DNA from: Plantago ovata
Lineage: Eukaryota > Streptophyta > Magnoliopsida > Lamiales > Plantaginaceae
DNA: 64,000 nucleotides
Reading direction: 5' to 3'
Assembly (NCBI GenBank): GCA_028274465.1
Contig: CM051455.1
Location: forward strand, 72,522,985 to 72,586,984
The notes under the pieces are model-generated. The model saw only the letters and a program-made list of their open reading frames with translations. It searched no databases and was not told where the DNA came from. The position numbers were made by a program, and so were the translations under genes. Positions 1 to 11,483 of this stretch are shown in pieces. Each line of letters opens with the position of its first letter. The first letter of the stretch is position 1.

Positions 1-3000
1 TCTGAACAACTTTGGGGTCTAGCTTGGATTGTTCATCTTCATTTTCTGACAAGTCGTCATCATCCTCAGATTCATCAAGTTGAGCAACTTTTGAGCCTTT
101 GTCAGTAGCTTCACTTCCTTTCTGTTGAGTGGTTGCTGATGGCAACGCTTCAGACTCAACAACTGGGTTTCACCAGTAGTTAGTTGTTTCAATTGAGTTT
201 GGGGCTCAATTACTGGAGTTTCGCCAGTAGTTAGTTTTAATTGAGTATGAGACTCAATTACTGGAGTTTCGCCAGTAGTAAATGGAAGGGATGGAACTTC
301 CTTTGATTTTGGTCTTGAAGATTCACCAATTTCTAGATCCTGCGTATGCCTTGCATGGATCACAAGACTATTTTGTAGAGCACGTTGGTAATCTTCATCT
401 TCTTCATCCTCATCTTCAAGGTTTTCTTCAGTAACATTGGCATCAGAAACTGGACTTTTGCCATTTTTCAAGGCAGCCCTTTTTCTGGCGTATTCTTCTT
501 CAGTATCAGCACCTTGCACAGGTTCTTGATTTTCAGCATCAGCAGGAGGAGGTTGAGATTCTTGTTGAGATTGTTGTTGTTCAGCTAGCTGATTGTCAGA
601 TGGAGTATTTTCATCAACTGTTAACTTCAATCCACCAGCATCAGGACTTGGACCTTGATTGTCATCATCGTCGTCTTTCTTGTCCTTAGAATCTTTCCCT
701 TCATCATCACTGGGATCAGAGGGAATGTTCTCATCTTCCTGTTCTTCTTCATCATCTGTTAAAATGACTAGCTCCACGTGCTTATACAAAGCAACACTTG
801 TCACTTCCTCTTTCTCAGTTAACTTGTGGGGATCAGCCACCACAGGTACAAAAAGACCTTTGAGCATCACAGCCTGTTCAGCTGGAGAGGCACTCTTAAA
901 TTTGGCCTTCATATTCTCTCTGATTTGAGCAATCAGATTGGAGCTCATTTGCTGAGAATATGTCATTTCTTCAGGAAGGATGGAGTGGACAAATGTTTCG
1001 ATCTTTAACAGAGAAGATCTCTTTTTCTCGTTTGAGAGATGAAGGTGAAGATCTGAGAAATCCATTCTCCTGTACCTTTGCCAGTTGCTGACAGACTTAG
1101 CAACTCTTGACAAAGTTGTCCTTTTGATGTTCAAGTAAAGTTCTTCAGAACTTACTTGCTGATCTTCAGTTATGAGCACCACTTCAGTGGTCTCCTTTTG
1201 AGCCTGAAAAAGAATTTTATTTAGATCAGGATTGGTTTGGAGAATTGTTTTAGAGTTTATATCTGAAACATGATTTACCTGTTGAGAGTCAGCAAGCTCA
1301 TGTAGTACAATTTCCATTCCATGAGGAGCTTGAGTAGCATCCTCCATTTGTTTATCCTGAAATAAATTATAATTAGACACAAGTACTAAGCTGTCAAACT
1401 TAGTTTTTATACAAAAATTATTAACTACCTGCTGAGCAGGGAGTGTTGGTTCTGGTGCAGAGGCTTCAACAACCATCTGACTTGCATCTTGAGAAGTATG
1501 TAGAGAAAGAATAATTTTAGCAAAAGAACAATTTTCAGAATTTGAAGTTTTACTGATGGTTGAATTAACTACCTGCTGAGGAAGGACAGGTTGTGGCTCA
1601 GTCCTTTCAGCATTAACAGTTTCTTCAGCTTCTTGGACTGTTTCTTCAGCAGACTTCTGGTTTTGCACTAACTAAGAAAGCTGTGCGGTTTCAACAATCT
1701 CCCTTGTCTCTGAAATGACAAGTTGAGCAGAAGCATCTTGACCTTTAAGCTCACTGCTTGTCATGAAGAGATCAATTGACTTGTTGGATGATTTCTTCAA
1801 TTTCCAACTCCATTTGTTTGCTTAAGTTATCCAGTACAAGCTGGACTTTGTCAATTGATGTCTTGGGTGAACTTGGGCCAGTATTCTAAGCATCACGAGA
1901 TGCGTCGTTGAATAATGCTTCTTGAGTTTCAGCAACTTCAGGAACTGGAACCATTGTTATTTCAGCAACTGGTTCTTCAGCAAGCTGGGTTTCAGCAACT
2001 TGATGAATTGTTGTTCAGCAACCATCTTTTCAACAGCACCAGCAAGTGCCGCTCTTTGCAGATCAGCAGCAATATCACTTGCTGGTTCCAAAGTTGGATC
2101 ATTTGGAATATGTACAATGTAGATATCTGGGACTTGGGCAGGAATTTCATTTCCACTGCCTTGAGGTCTATCTTCAGTAGAATTATCAACATTAACTTGA
2201 TTGTTGAAGGCTTCCGCAAACACTTCACCATTGTTGATATATGCTTCAGTAATTACATCAGCAACATCTACTGGCAAATGCGTTTCAGCATTTGTCAGGG
2301 AATTGACTCAGGAGTCTTGGACATCAGGGACTGACTGGTGAGCCAGTGTTTTCTTCCTTTTGTTGCTTGTCCGTTTCCTCTTAGGTACGGGATTTGCTGA
2401 TGACGCTGCTGTCTGAGTGTCATCATCAGCTTTCCTCTTTTTCTTTTTAGATTTCTCCAGTTTCCCAGAGTCATCTATGGTTGCATTTTCAGCAACTGGT
2501 GTTGTACACGTACCTTGTTGATTTTCTACAACAGTTTCATTTGTGTTACCACCACCAACAACAGTTTCATCTCTAAGTTGCTGAGTGGTAACATCTGCAC
2601 CTGTTGTATACCTTTCTTGCTGGCTTGTGCTGACAACATTTGCAGTTGTTGTCTTCTTAGTTTTCTTTTCAGCAATCTTAGGTACATTCTGCTTGTAAAA
2701 AGATGTTCCCACAATGCACACAGATTTCTTGATTGGGAATGGGTTTCTTAGCTGAATCCTGAAATGTTCAAGGATATAACATATCTTGATTCCATACATA
2801 ACTGGAAAGGAAGGTGAGACCTTGTTGTCTTCTACCTTAACCTTGAACTTAGAAACACAATCAACAAGCCTGTTGAAAATGTACTTAGCCCAGTTAAGTT
2901 CCGTTTGATTTTCATAGATATGCATCAGCAATGGCCATCTTCTCAGGCCTACTTGGTCAATTCCTCCAACTTGGGAGTCAAGAAATTTTATTAGTAGCAG

Positions 3001-3639
3001 AGCTACTAGACCAAGTGAATGGCAGAGATGCTTTCTCTTAACGTGCTTTGTCCAAGTCACGGGAGCTATCTCGCCTTTCTTCATTTTTTCATTTCTGACG
3101 TCACTGTAGAAAGCTTCTATTTCTTCGTCAGTGGCAGTGACGTCATCTTCAGTTCCAGTGGTTGGAATCTGAAAGATTTCCGCTAAATCAGTCCATTTCA
3201 GGACGATTTGCGTGTTCTGAACATAAGTAAGGATCACTTTTTCAGTGACTCCATTACTATCTGTAAGGGACTGGATTTCTGCGTTGTACTAGAATTCCAT
3301 TGTATCAATCATGCTCACTTGCTTAGTGCGAGCAGAGATAAAGTTCATGAGGCCTTGCTGCTTGATGAACTCAAGCGCCTCTTCATTTTGGTCATCAAGT
3401 TCTTGTTCATAAAAGTACCTAATGTACTTTTCTTTTGCAAACCCTCCCCATTGCATCAACATCTCACACTTTGCAGTGTCAAGATATGACGGAGGCATAG
3501 GTTTTTCTGTGATTCGGTCGTTTTTCAACACAACTTTCATTGTGTTTGTGGCCGGAGTAGTCACCGGAGCAGTGCGTGTTTCAGCACTGTCTACCTTTGA
3601 CGACTTTGAGGACTTTGATAACTGTCTCTTGGGAGCCAT
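1..3639 (-). pseudogene. Additional ORF (aORF) of Copia family A, decayed
   Basis: The ORF starts at ATG 3639 (protein begins MAPKRQ) and reads leftward. The N-terminal 300 or so residues look globular. Then come a basic, nuclear-signal-like stretch (KRKRTSNKRKK, near 2350), Gln- and Glu-rich sequence, an acidic run (near 660-760) and repeats of TTGETPVIE (near 180-290). Lesions: TAG in frame near 3290, a stop near 2308 and further breaks between 1960 and 1670. Canonical mini-introns are visible at 1204-1278 and 1357-1428; the acceptor of a third, near 1498, has lost its AG. In Sireviruses this position holds an env-like ORF, but I see no signal peptide or membrane segment. Function unknown. 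Confidence 0.75.
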
Positions 3640-3771
3640 TTCTTATATAGAGCAAGAAAGATTGTACGAAAAGAGATAGTTTGCTTTTTGACCGGAGGTA
3701 CAGTAGATTCAGGCTAGAATTTGCAGAGAAAGGAAATGTGAGTTAAAGAATTTTGTCATTTCTCTAACTCC

Positions 3772-3779
3772 TTTATATA
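3772..3779 (-). promoter_or_regulatory. TATA box upstream of aORF, copy 1
   Basis: TATATAAA on the minus strand, 133 nt before the aORF ATG at 3639. The other copy has the identical box at the identical distance (33837-33844 to 33977), inside the context GACACTATATAAAG. Confidence 0.5.
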
Positions 3780-4081
3780 GTGTCTCTGGTATGTGAGAAA
3801 CTCAATCGATTTGAGATCTCAACAAGGGTAAAACAGAGAAACAATGGAGTTAGTGGAGCCTTTGCATTAAATGTGTAGTGGCCCACTAACTAAAACCGTC
3901 AGAGTACTCTCTCTCTCTTTGTTTTGTTAGCCGTTAGATAAGTAACTCCTTTTAATCAATGGTCACGATTGAATTTCATGTCATGATTATTGCGAGTTTA
4001 TCTGTGCCAGTTTAACGTCACAAATTGATTTTACCGAGTATTAAGGGATAGATTGCTTGCTGAAATAGACAAGAATCTTTT

Positions 4082-5364
4082 CCTGGTCAATGGCGACGCA
4101 ATGATGCATATTATCATACTATGGTTGCCTCGTGCCTATGAAACTGAGGGCTTACTACTGTTCACCAAATGAGACTTTTCCTCAAGAGAGGTCGAACCAA
4201 TACTGGCTCTCATCAAACGAAGGAGGGTTCCGTAAAAGACAACACTCCCCTATTCTACCCAACTCTTAGATCAAAGACTCTTAACCACTTCCTGAATGGC
4301 AGGACAAGGGTGGTCTAGAACAGGCCTTGGACTAGGAAACACGAAACACAACGAAGAATTTACATCTCGAATCTAAGCAACTACAAAAGCTGAAAAATAA
4401 TACAACACTTTGCTAAAACTGCTTTTTGGCTTGTTTGGACCCTTCTTTTATTTTGGGTCTTATTATTTTTTGTTCTTTTTTTTTATCTTATTTTTCCTTT
4501 TTCCAAATTTTTCTTTTTTTAGATTTTTCTTTTTTCAGATAGATAGCCAGCAGTAGCAACAATAAAAAGAAATAACAACAACCTCCCCAAACCTATTCGA
4601 AAGAATAGGTTGGAGCACAAACTCAAAAAGAAGAAGAAAAACAAACTCAACATGACTTCAACGAGACGAAAGACAAGTCATGACAATGGTAACCCCCTCC
4701 CCAAACCTATTCGTTAGAATAAGTTTCAAACAAAGGATCACACACACCTCACTCTACCTCCTTCCTAGGCATTTGTCAATCTCATTAGCAAGGTGAAAAA
4801 CTTGTCTCCTCTTAGGTACATAATTACACGGGAATATACCAACATACTCTAACATGCATCATTTTATAAGGCCTTCGTGAACCGCAGTAGAGAAAACATT
4901 ACAAGTGATGTTGAGACTACAAAGCTTAACTAGTGCACATACGAATGTGACAAACCAAGCGAGACAAGCCTCAAACTACCCATAGAAATGCAATGTATGG
5001 TAAATGGTCATAAACACTTAGTCTATACAATAAAGAAGTTCTAAATACTAGGCAATAGACTCCACACAACAACATGCAAAATCTAAACTGAGGATGAATC
5101 CATGCATACAAACTCGATCCTAAATGTGCAAATAAAGGCTTTCACGAGTTAAGATGAGAAAAATAAGTTATTGAAATACCCAGAGATAGCCCCTCCCCCC
5201 TAACCTGAACTTCGTCGTTCGTCCCGAACGTCGAAAGTGATGTGGGGTGAGAGCTAGACGTGTACCTGTAACCTGTATTACTCAAGGAAACTCGTGAGAG
5301 ACCAAAACGGATGATAAAAGGGGTAAAAAGAATAATATTTTCTCATACGGGGTGATTTGAGGTG
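4082..5364 (-). other. Gypsy 3' non-coding region
   Basis: No gene. It carries the conserved Gypsy 3' module (4085-4330, for example the reverse complement of GAGAGCCAGTATTGGTTCG), a T-rich run on the plus strand (4435-4545, homopurine on the element strand), two copies of the hairpin motif AACCTATTC...GAATAGG at 4588-4611 and 4701-4727 (the latter imperfect), and sequence shared with 6380-6640, 26820-27060 and 55540-55780. Confidence 0.7.
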
Positions 5365-5526
5365 TCCGGATGAAAAGCCGGAAACCAGGGGCACTGGCGC
5401 CCATAGGTGCACCGCCCTATGTGAGGAGCGGTACACCTGGGGCGCCCAGGTGTGCTGCCTCTCAAAGGCACACCGCCCCGTGTGTGAGGCAGTCCGCCTG
5501 TGAGGAGCAGAGCCCTGGCGCCGAGA
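5365..5526 (-). repeat. GC-rich palindrome cluster (family E type)
   Basis: A cluster of short quasi-palindromic GC-rich words such as GGGGCGCCCAGGTG, AGGTGCACCGCCCT and GGCAGTCCGCC, set in otherwise AT-rich DNA. It lies just 3' of the integrase, the place where the B and C elements also carry such clusters outside their LTRs. Confidence 0.6.
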
Positions 5527-5645
5527 AAAACATCCCCGAACTCAAAAATACCAACTTTTTACCTATTTTATCACCAAAATCACACTCTAACACACGGAGA
5601 AAAACAACTAACTACTCAAAAGGAAAAAGTACAAGCTACATACTC

Positions 5646-6245
5646 TCATGTGAAGGTAGGAGGGGTGAGGTTGAGATGATCGACCTCCATTTGATCACCG
5701 GGAAGCTCAACGTATGGTTTCACCGGTTGCCCATTCACCTTGAAGGTGTCGCCAGTTTTCGGGAATAAGATTTCTACAGCTCCATGGGGAGCAACTTGGA
5801 CAATCTCGTATGGTCCATCCCATCGGGTACGGAGCTTTCATGGAAATAAGCGAAGTCTGGAGTTGAACACTAGGGCTTTCTGACCAGGGATCAGCTCTTT
5901 CCGCACAATACCACGGTCGTCATACTTTTTGGTACGCTCCTTGTAAAGCTTGGCGTTCTCATAGGCACCGAGGCATAGTTCATCAAGCTCGTCGAGTTGC
6001 ATCAACCTTTCTTCCTCAGCTTTTCCCATATCAAGGTTTAGCTCCTTTATGGCCCAGTATGCTCTGTGTTCCAGCTCTACTGGAAGGTGGCATGCTTTCC
6101 CAAACACAAGTCTGTACGGAGTGCTGCCGATTAATATTTTGTAGCTGGTTCTATAAGCCCAAAGCGCATCATTCAGTTTTCCAGCCCAATCCTTCCTGCT
6201 AGGCTTCACAACACGCTCAAGGATCTTTTTAATTTGACGATTGCT
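5646..6245 (-). pseudogene. Gypsy integrase, C-terminal part
   Basis: The frame opens with [20 protein letters not shown], the text that normally follows the catalytic Glu region of Athila integrases. It continues through [21 protein letters not shown] and [19 protein letters not shown] to RLRLFP, where a TGA at about 5838 replaces the expected Gly codon. Past it the frame continues with LRTRWDGPYEIVQVAPHGA and the Athila-like VNGQPVKPY, ending at TGA 5646-5648. The zinc-binding and DDE parts are absent because the fragment starts 3' of them. Orientation is opposite to the gag-pol at 9106-13478. Confidence 0.85.
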
Positions 6246-7725
6246 AAAAGTTTAGGTTTGGGGAGGGGTCATTGGATTTTCAGTACTATGTTCTCTTTTG
6301 GTTTCGTACATGCCTATTGTCAGCTCAAGTTCTTGTGATTTATCGTGTTTTTCAGTTTTTGCATGCATATCATCCCTAGATTAGTTGTTGCACGTTGTTG
6401 TGTGTGGAGTTTATTGCCAAGTCTTTTGAACTTTTTTATTGAGTAGACTAAGTGTTTATGACCATTGATCATATGTTGCATCACTTTGCAAGTAGTTTGA
6501 GTCTTGTCTCGCTTGGTTTGTCACATTCGCATGTGCACTAGTTAAGCTTAGTAGTCTCGACATCACCTTGAGTGGTGTTTCTTCTGTTGCGGTTCACGAT
6601 GGCCTTATGAAATGATGCACGTTTGAGTCTATGGTTGTAACCCATGTAATTATGTACGTAAGAGGCGACAAGTTCTTCACCTCGATTAGAGATAGCCAAA
6701 TGCCTAGGAAGGAGGTAGTGTGAGGTGTGTGATTCCTTGTAGTAGACCTATTCTATAGAATAGGTTTGGGGAGGGGGTTGCTTCGTTATACTTGTCTTTC
6801 GTCTTTGATTCGTCGTAAAGTTTTCTTTTTCTTTTTCTTTTTGTTTGGTGTCCCAACCTATTCTTTCGAATAGGTTTGGGGAGGTGTCTTTGTAAAAGAG
6901 TCTTTCCTTTTTCTTTTTCGACTTTGTGCTCAAACCTATTCTTTCGAATAGGTTTGGGGAGGTGTTTTTTACACTTAGTACTGCTGCTTGCCCCTATATA
7001 AGAAAAAAAAGAAAGAGAAAAAGAAAAGAAGAAGAAAAGAAAAAGAAATATAAAAAAAAGAGAAAAGAGAAAAAAAAAAAAAGAAAGGGAAATAAAGAAT
7101 AAGACCCAAAAGCAAAAGAAGGGTCGTTGCAAGCCAAAAAGCAGTCTAGTAAAGTGTCAAGTGTCATGTAAATATTTGTTATTGTGAAGTTATCGAGTTG
7201 TAAATTCTATCTTTCGTTTCGTTCGCCTTTGTCCAAGGCCTGTTCTTGACCACCCTCATCTTGCTATTCAAGAAGTGGTTGAAGGAGACTCATTCGTTGA
7301 GAGTCTGGGTAGAATAGGGGAGTGTCTTCTCTTTCTAGGGAACCCTCCTTCGTTTGATGAGAGCCAGTATTGGTTCGCCATCTCTTGAGGAAAAGTCTCG
7401 CTTGGTGAACAGTAGTAAGCCCTCGGTTTCATAGGGACGGGGCAATTGTAGTATGATAACATGCATCATTGTGTCGTCACTGACCAGGTCCAGGTAGAAG
7501 ATGTTACGAGAGACTCCTTTGTTTAACCAAGTGCACTTGAGAATGTGTATATTCGCAATCGAGGCATACTTCAACCTATTTGCATGTCATGCTCATTTGG
7601 TTTTTTTCATAAGCATTTGGTATATTCAATAGATTAGTTCACTTTACTTGGCATGAGACTCCTTTTGTGTTGCATTTAGGATAGTTTGTTGCTTGAGGAC
7701 AAGCAAAGGTTTGGTTTGGGGAGTT
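6246..7725 (+). other. Gypsy B 3' non-coding region and PPT
   Basis: No gene. In order: a first GTTTAGGTTTGGGGAGGGG block (about 6250), sequence shared with other Gypsy 3' regions (6380-6700), three hairpin plus TTTGGGGAGG units (6745-6970), a near-homopurine run of about 100 nt (6995-7100), the conserved 3' module (7240-7560) and the terminal GGTTTGGTTTGGGGAG tract (about 7709-7723) that should act as the primer for plus-strand DNA synthesis. Confidence 0.7.
6745..6970 (+). repeat. Three hairpins each followed by TTTGGGGAGG
   Basis: Hairpins at 6745-6766, 6855-6876 and 6931-6956. Each has arms AACCTATTC and GAATAGGTT, a loop of a few bases (TTTC or TA), and TTTGGGGAGG straight after. The same unit recurs at 4588-4727(-), 27168-27376(+), 47762-47973(-) and 55887-56029(+). 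Confidence 0.8.
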
Positions 7726-9105
7726 TGATGAACGTATTTTTGACGCGTTCATCTGGTCTTTTTTACCTTCTTTTGCTATCTTTTAGCCTTGTTTTTTGGT
7801 TAGTTTTGTAGAATAGTGTCACGTTTATTGTTTTCTGCATTTTAAGGCACTTAGGTACGAAATGGCGTTTTTGGAGCTAAAAACGAGCTTTTTTGATAGA
7901 AAATGGCCCCGTTGAAGTTCTTTGATCTCCACGGCTTGTTCGTGAGTGTTTGAGCATCAATAAGCATTGAGAAGGATGAGTCCAAGACACCCGAAGGCCG
8001 TACGAGGGCAAAAAGATTGAGTTGGAAGACAAAAATCTGCCCAGGAGCCAAGCTAAGCGCCTGGAATAGTGAAGCGCTCCGCTTCATTTTCCAGGAGCTT
8101 TGGCACAGCAGCCAAGCGAAGCGCTTGGAGGGCCCAAGCGCTTCGCTTGCCAAGCGCTCCGCTTGGCAGCGGTTACGTTTTCGGATTTTCCTTCTTAAAT
8201 CTGATCTTCAGTTACTTTTTGGATACTTTTGAACAGTAGCTTCGTTCTGGAGAGCTCCTAAGCCCCAAAACTTAGAGAAAACTCAAATTACATTGTATTT
8301 TAGATTGGATTAAAGGTTTTGGCATAGGATTTCATCCATTGTTTCATCTACGGAGAGGTTTTCATCAATACCCACCGATTAGTGACAGCTTGGTGGTAAC
8401 ATTGTATCATTATCTCTTGTCTAGTAGTTTGATTTGATGTATTCTATTTACAATTCATATGATTTGATGTCTATGTTGATGAATATGAGTAGCTAAATCC
8501 TTTGTGTTGGTGGTAGAATGTAGAATATGCATGCTATGGGTTATGTTTATGCTTACATGAGATTGTGATTCAATCTTGCTGTAAATTCCTTCATATGATT
8601 CTTAGTTGCCTATAAAATATATTCGAATTGAGTATAGTGACAAACTCTTGGTCAATGAAAGCTATAGGATTGTATGTTAGAGATTTGCAGCATGCTAGAT
8701 AAATGGTGTTAGTGACAAGCACCTCTAAAGTATTGATAGTGGTCTTTTATGATGTGTGTCTTGAAAGTTACCTAGACGAGTTGCTTAGCAGACTTGATCG
8801 AAGGTTTTACGCACTGAACTTGTGAGCATATTCGTAACCCATGCATGTGTATTTGATTTCTACCACCAACCGCTTTCCAAACTTGATTACAACAATCTGA
8901 TTTCTTGTTGCTTTGTTCAAAGAAAACAATTCAATAAACACTTGAACTCGTTGTCTAAAATAACTAGCAAAAACCACAAACAAAGCCACGTTAGGTCCCG
9001 AGAGAACGACACTCGGGGAAAACTTGCCATTGCACTCTAGTTTGTGTAGTGATAAGTGTTCTTTGGCTTTTCAACAAATTTAATTGGTGAAAAATGACAT
9101 CATCA
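7726..9105 (+). repeat. LTR of Gypsy family B
   Basis: 1380 bp, starting TGATGAACG and ending ACATCATCA, with short inverted termini TGATGA/TCATCA. It is preceded by a polypurine tract, so it is a 3' LTR. About 96% alike by eye with the inverted copy at 13727-15112, and related to those at 19958-21314 and 45494-46989. A cluster of self-complementary words (such as CCAAGCGAAGCGCTTGG) lies at 8046-8167. Confidence 0.9.
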
Positions 9106-9806
9106 TTTACAGAGGACCAATTGTGCAGGAAGTTATTTTCTTTCGCCTTGGGGTATGAGCTAAGGCTTTGGATGGCAAGGTTAGCACCAGGATCGCTGAA
9201 GACCTGGGACCAAGTAGTAGAGGATTTCTTGGCGCGATTTATGCCCTACCAAGAGACAATGGCCTTACGAGACAGGATTGAACACTTCAAGCAAGAAGAA
9301 GATCAGCGGTTTTGTGACACCTAAGAACGGTTTGAGAAGTATAAACGAGAGTGTCCCCATCACCGTTTCGACGATGGGGAGTTGATTTGGTATTTTGTTG
9401 GTGGGTTACGTGATTGGTATTTTGTTGGTGGGTTACGTGATGAGGTTAGGCTTAGAGTGGATGGGTTATGTGGAGGATTGGAGGAATGTACGGTTGAAGA
9501 GGCAGAAAAAGTATTCGTAAGTACACCAGCGGTTCTGCGCAGTCTGAGAGGCTAACACCAACTCACATCACCAATAATAAACTAGACCGAGGTGGAGCTG
9601 AAAGCTTATCTGAGGAGTACGCCATAAGCACGCTTCCGGATGATATGTAGGATGAAGAAGAAGATATTAGTGAGGAGGATGAGCTTGCATATTATGCAGG
9701 AATCAAGGCTATTGAGAGTGTATTTGAAATCGCACATGCATGGAAAGTTGAACAGAACCTTCGTATAGCAAAGGTCTTTGAAGGTGTAGCAGTAACTGAG
9801 CGACTA
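9106..9806 (+). pseudogene. Gypsy (Athila-type) gag fragment
   Basis: The fragment begins inside the capsid-like retrotransposon gag domain (PF03732-type): a RKLFSFALGYELRLWMARL block, LAPGSLKTWDQVVEDFLARF, then an in-frame TAA at about 9322, after which the frame resumes with ERFEKYKRECPHHRFDDGEL. A 30-bp tandem duplication near 9389-9448 repeats WYFVGGLRD. Further stops lie near 9553 and 9648. The N-terminus and primer site are missing because the fragment starts at the LTR junction at 9105/9106. Confidence 0.85.
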
Positions 9807-11483
9807 ATGGAGGAATTCATCTTGTTAGAGTGTGAGGAAGTAGAAGAAATTCGTACACCTGAGTTTGGAGGAAAAATAACGGGGGACGCCCCACTGGAGG
9901 TGAGGGGCGGTCCACCCGGTGTGTGGGGCGGTCCGCCTCTCACGACCAGAGAGCTAGAAGGAGCCAGCTCTCTGAACATTGATGGGGGGACGACCCTGGA
10001 CACCCCAGGCGCACCGCCTGTGGTGAGGGGCGGTCCGCCCCAAATCACCAAGGAGCTGGACGACCCCAACTCCCCAATTTCGCCAGTTGTTGATGATCTT
10101 CATGCTACGGAGCACAGTCCAGCGGTTACCAACAAGACCCCTGATTTCGAGGAAGTAAACCTACTTCTCCGTGGTGGAAAGGTAACTGAAATTCCTAATT
10201 TTGTACATCCCAAACAAGTTAAATCTACTGTGATTAACAATGCAGGGATAAGCAAGGAGAATGAAGTTGGCAAAAGCTCAACGGACTCTCAAGTGCAGAA
10301 CGATACACCCCGCACATGTGAGGGGGGCGGCGGCGATGATGAGGAACAGGGGGTCACACCAAACACTGAGGAGGGACTTCATAAGTCCTCCAACCCTTAT
10401 GTGCCCCCGAAACCTCATATGCCATTCCCTTGTAGGATCAAGCCAGCCAAGAAGGACATACAGGAGTCACCGCTATACAAGCGCCTCCCTAAAGTCGAAG
10501 TTAATGTTCCTCTATTGGAGTTAATCCAAAATGTTCCCCCCTATACGAAGTTCTTTCGTGAGGTTAGGAGCAACAAAAGGATTTCCCTAGGAGGGGAAGT
10601 AAACGAGATTGAGACGGTGAATTCTATAGCGGAGCTTCCTGCGAAGCAAAGAGACCCAGGAAGCTTCACAATCGATATTACCATGGGGAATGGACGGTCC
10701 ACCAACACTATCCTCGACCTGGGAGCTAGCATCAACTTGTTGCCCTACTCAGTATACAAAGCTCTAGACCTTGGAGAAGTGAAGCCAACCGAAATGGTTG
10801 TACAGGTGGCGGACCAAAGCGTAAAGTGCCATGTGGGAATAATTGAGGATATCCTCGTGAAGGTAGACAAATTGATAATTCCTACAGATTTTGTGGTAAT
10901 GAAGTCAGTTGATGAAGGGAAGAGCTATGTTCGCGATCACGTGGTGCTGCTTGGAAGACCATTTATGGCAACCACCAATACATGCCTTGACCTCAAGGGC
11001 AAGAAAATCTCCATGGAGGTAATGGGTGAGAAAATTCAATTGGTAGGATGTAGTGTAGGAGCAGATAAAGAGGTTATTGAAGAATTGAATTTCATTGATT
11101 GCTATGATTTTGTGATTTTTGAATTTCATAATTGCCATGATAATATTGAACCTCTTGAAGAGGCACTAACCATGCAGGTAGAGACGTGTTACATGTCTGA
11201 GGAAGCAAGGGAATTAGTTGAGAGAATGGATAGGACACCCGAAATCCCATTCGGAGAAGAGGTGCTTGAATCCATAGAGGAAGAAGAGGGAGAGAAACGA
11301 CTTCAAGAAGAGCCTAGCTTAGATTTAAAACCCCTTCCTGGGAACCTTACGTATGTGAACTTAGAGGAAAATGAGAAAAAGCCTGTAATAATCTCTTCAC
11401 ACCATTCTAGCATAGAAGAAGGTAGGCTAGTCCAAGTCTTGAAAGAAAATTCTACAACCATAGGATGGGAATCAGCGATATAA
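9807..11483 (+). pseudogene. Gypsy gag-pol linker and aspartic protease
   Basis: An open stretch of 558 codons in the same element as the gag fragment. The first part (9870-10070) is Gly/Pro-rich with repeats of RGGPP and WGGPP, encoded by GC-rich palindromes. The protease lies at about 10640-11030: ILDLGASINLLPYSVYKAL, with the catalytic Asp at codon 10716-10718 (Athila-type DLGA), and VVLLGRPFMATTNTCLDLK as its C-terminal hydrophobic-Gly block. The start used is only the first Met after upstream stops, and the frame is part of a longer polyprotein. Although long and open, it sits in a dead element. Confidence 0.8.

Larger units (their letters stand above)
1..4081 (-). mobile_element. Sirevirus-like Copia (family A), 3' part, copy 1
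   Basis: This minus-strand fragment covers the spacer between pol and the additional ORF (3640-4081) and most of the additional ORF (1-3639). It aligns by eye along its length with the plus-strand copy at 33535-37640. It runs off the left window edge. Its right end at about 4081 stops inside the spacer and abuts a Gypsy 3' region, so pol and the LTR are missing here. The family assignment rests on the copy at 28985-38011, where the same sequence follows a Copia pol. Confidence 0.85.
4082..6245 (-). mobile_element. Athila-type Gypsy (family E), 3' part
   Basis: A minus-strand fragment containing the integrase C-terminus (5646-6245), a GC-rich palindrome cluster (5365-5526) and a 3' non-coding region (4082-5364) that resembles the 3' regions of the B and C elements. 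The left end stops about 350 bp before the expected 3' LTR. The right end at about 6245 abuts a plus-strand Gypsy 3' region. It may be the missing right part of the element whose gag-pol lies at 9106-13478. Confidence 0.75.
6246..9105 (+). mobile_element. Gypsy family B, 3' end with 3' LTR
   Basis: A plus-strand 3' non-coding region (6246-7725) runs through a polypurine stretch into a complete LTR (7726-9105). No coding region remains. The LTR ends exactly at its 3' terminus, and family E gag begins at the next base, so a B element probably inserted into E here. Confidence 0.8.

Noticed and set aside
5370..5768. 132-codon plus-strand ORF rich in Pro, Gly and Cys
   Set aside because: It crosses the GC-rich palindromes and the antisense of the integrase end; no domain or conserved start.
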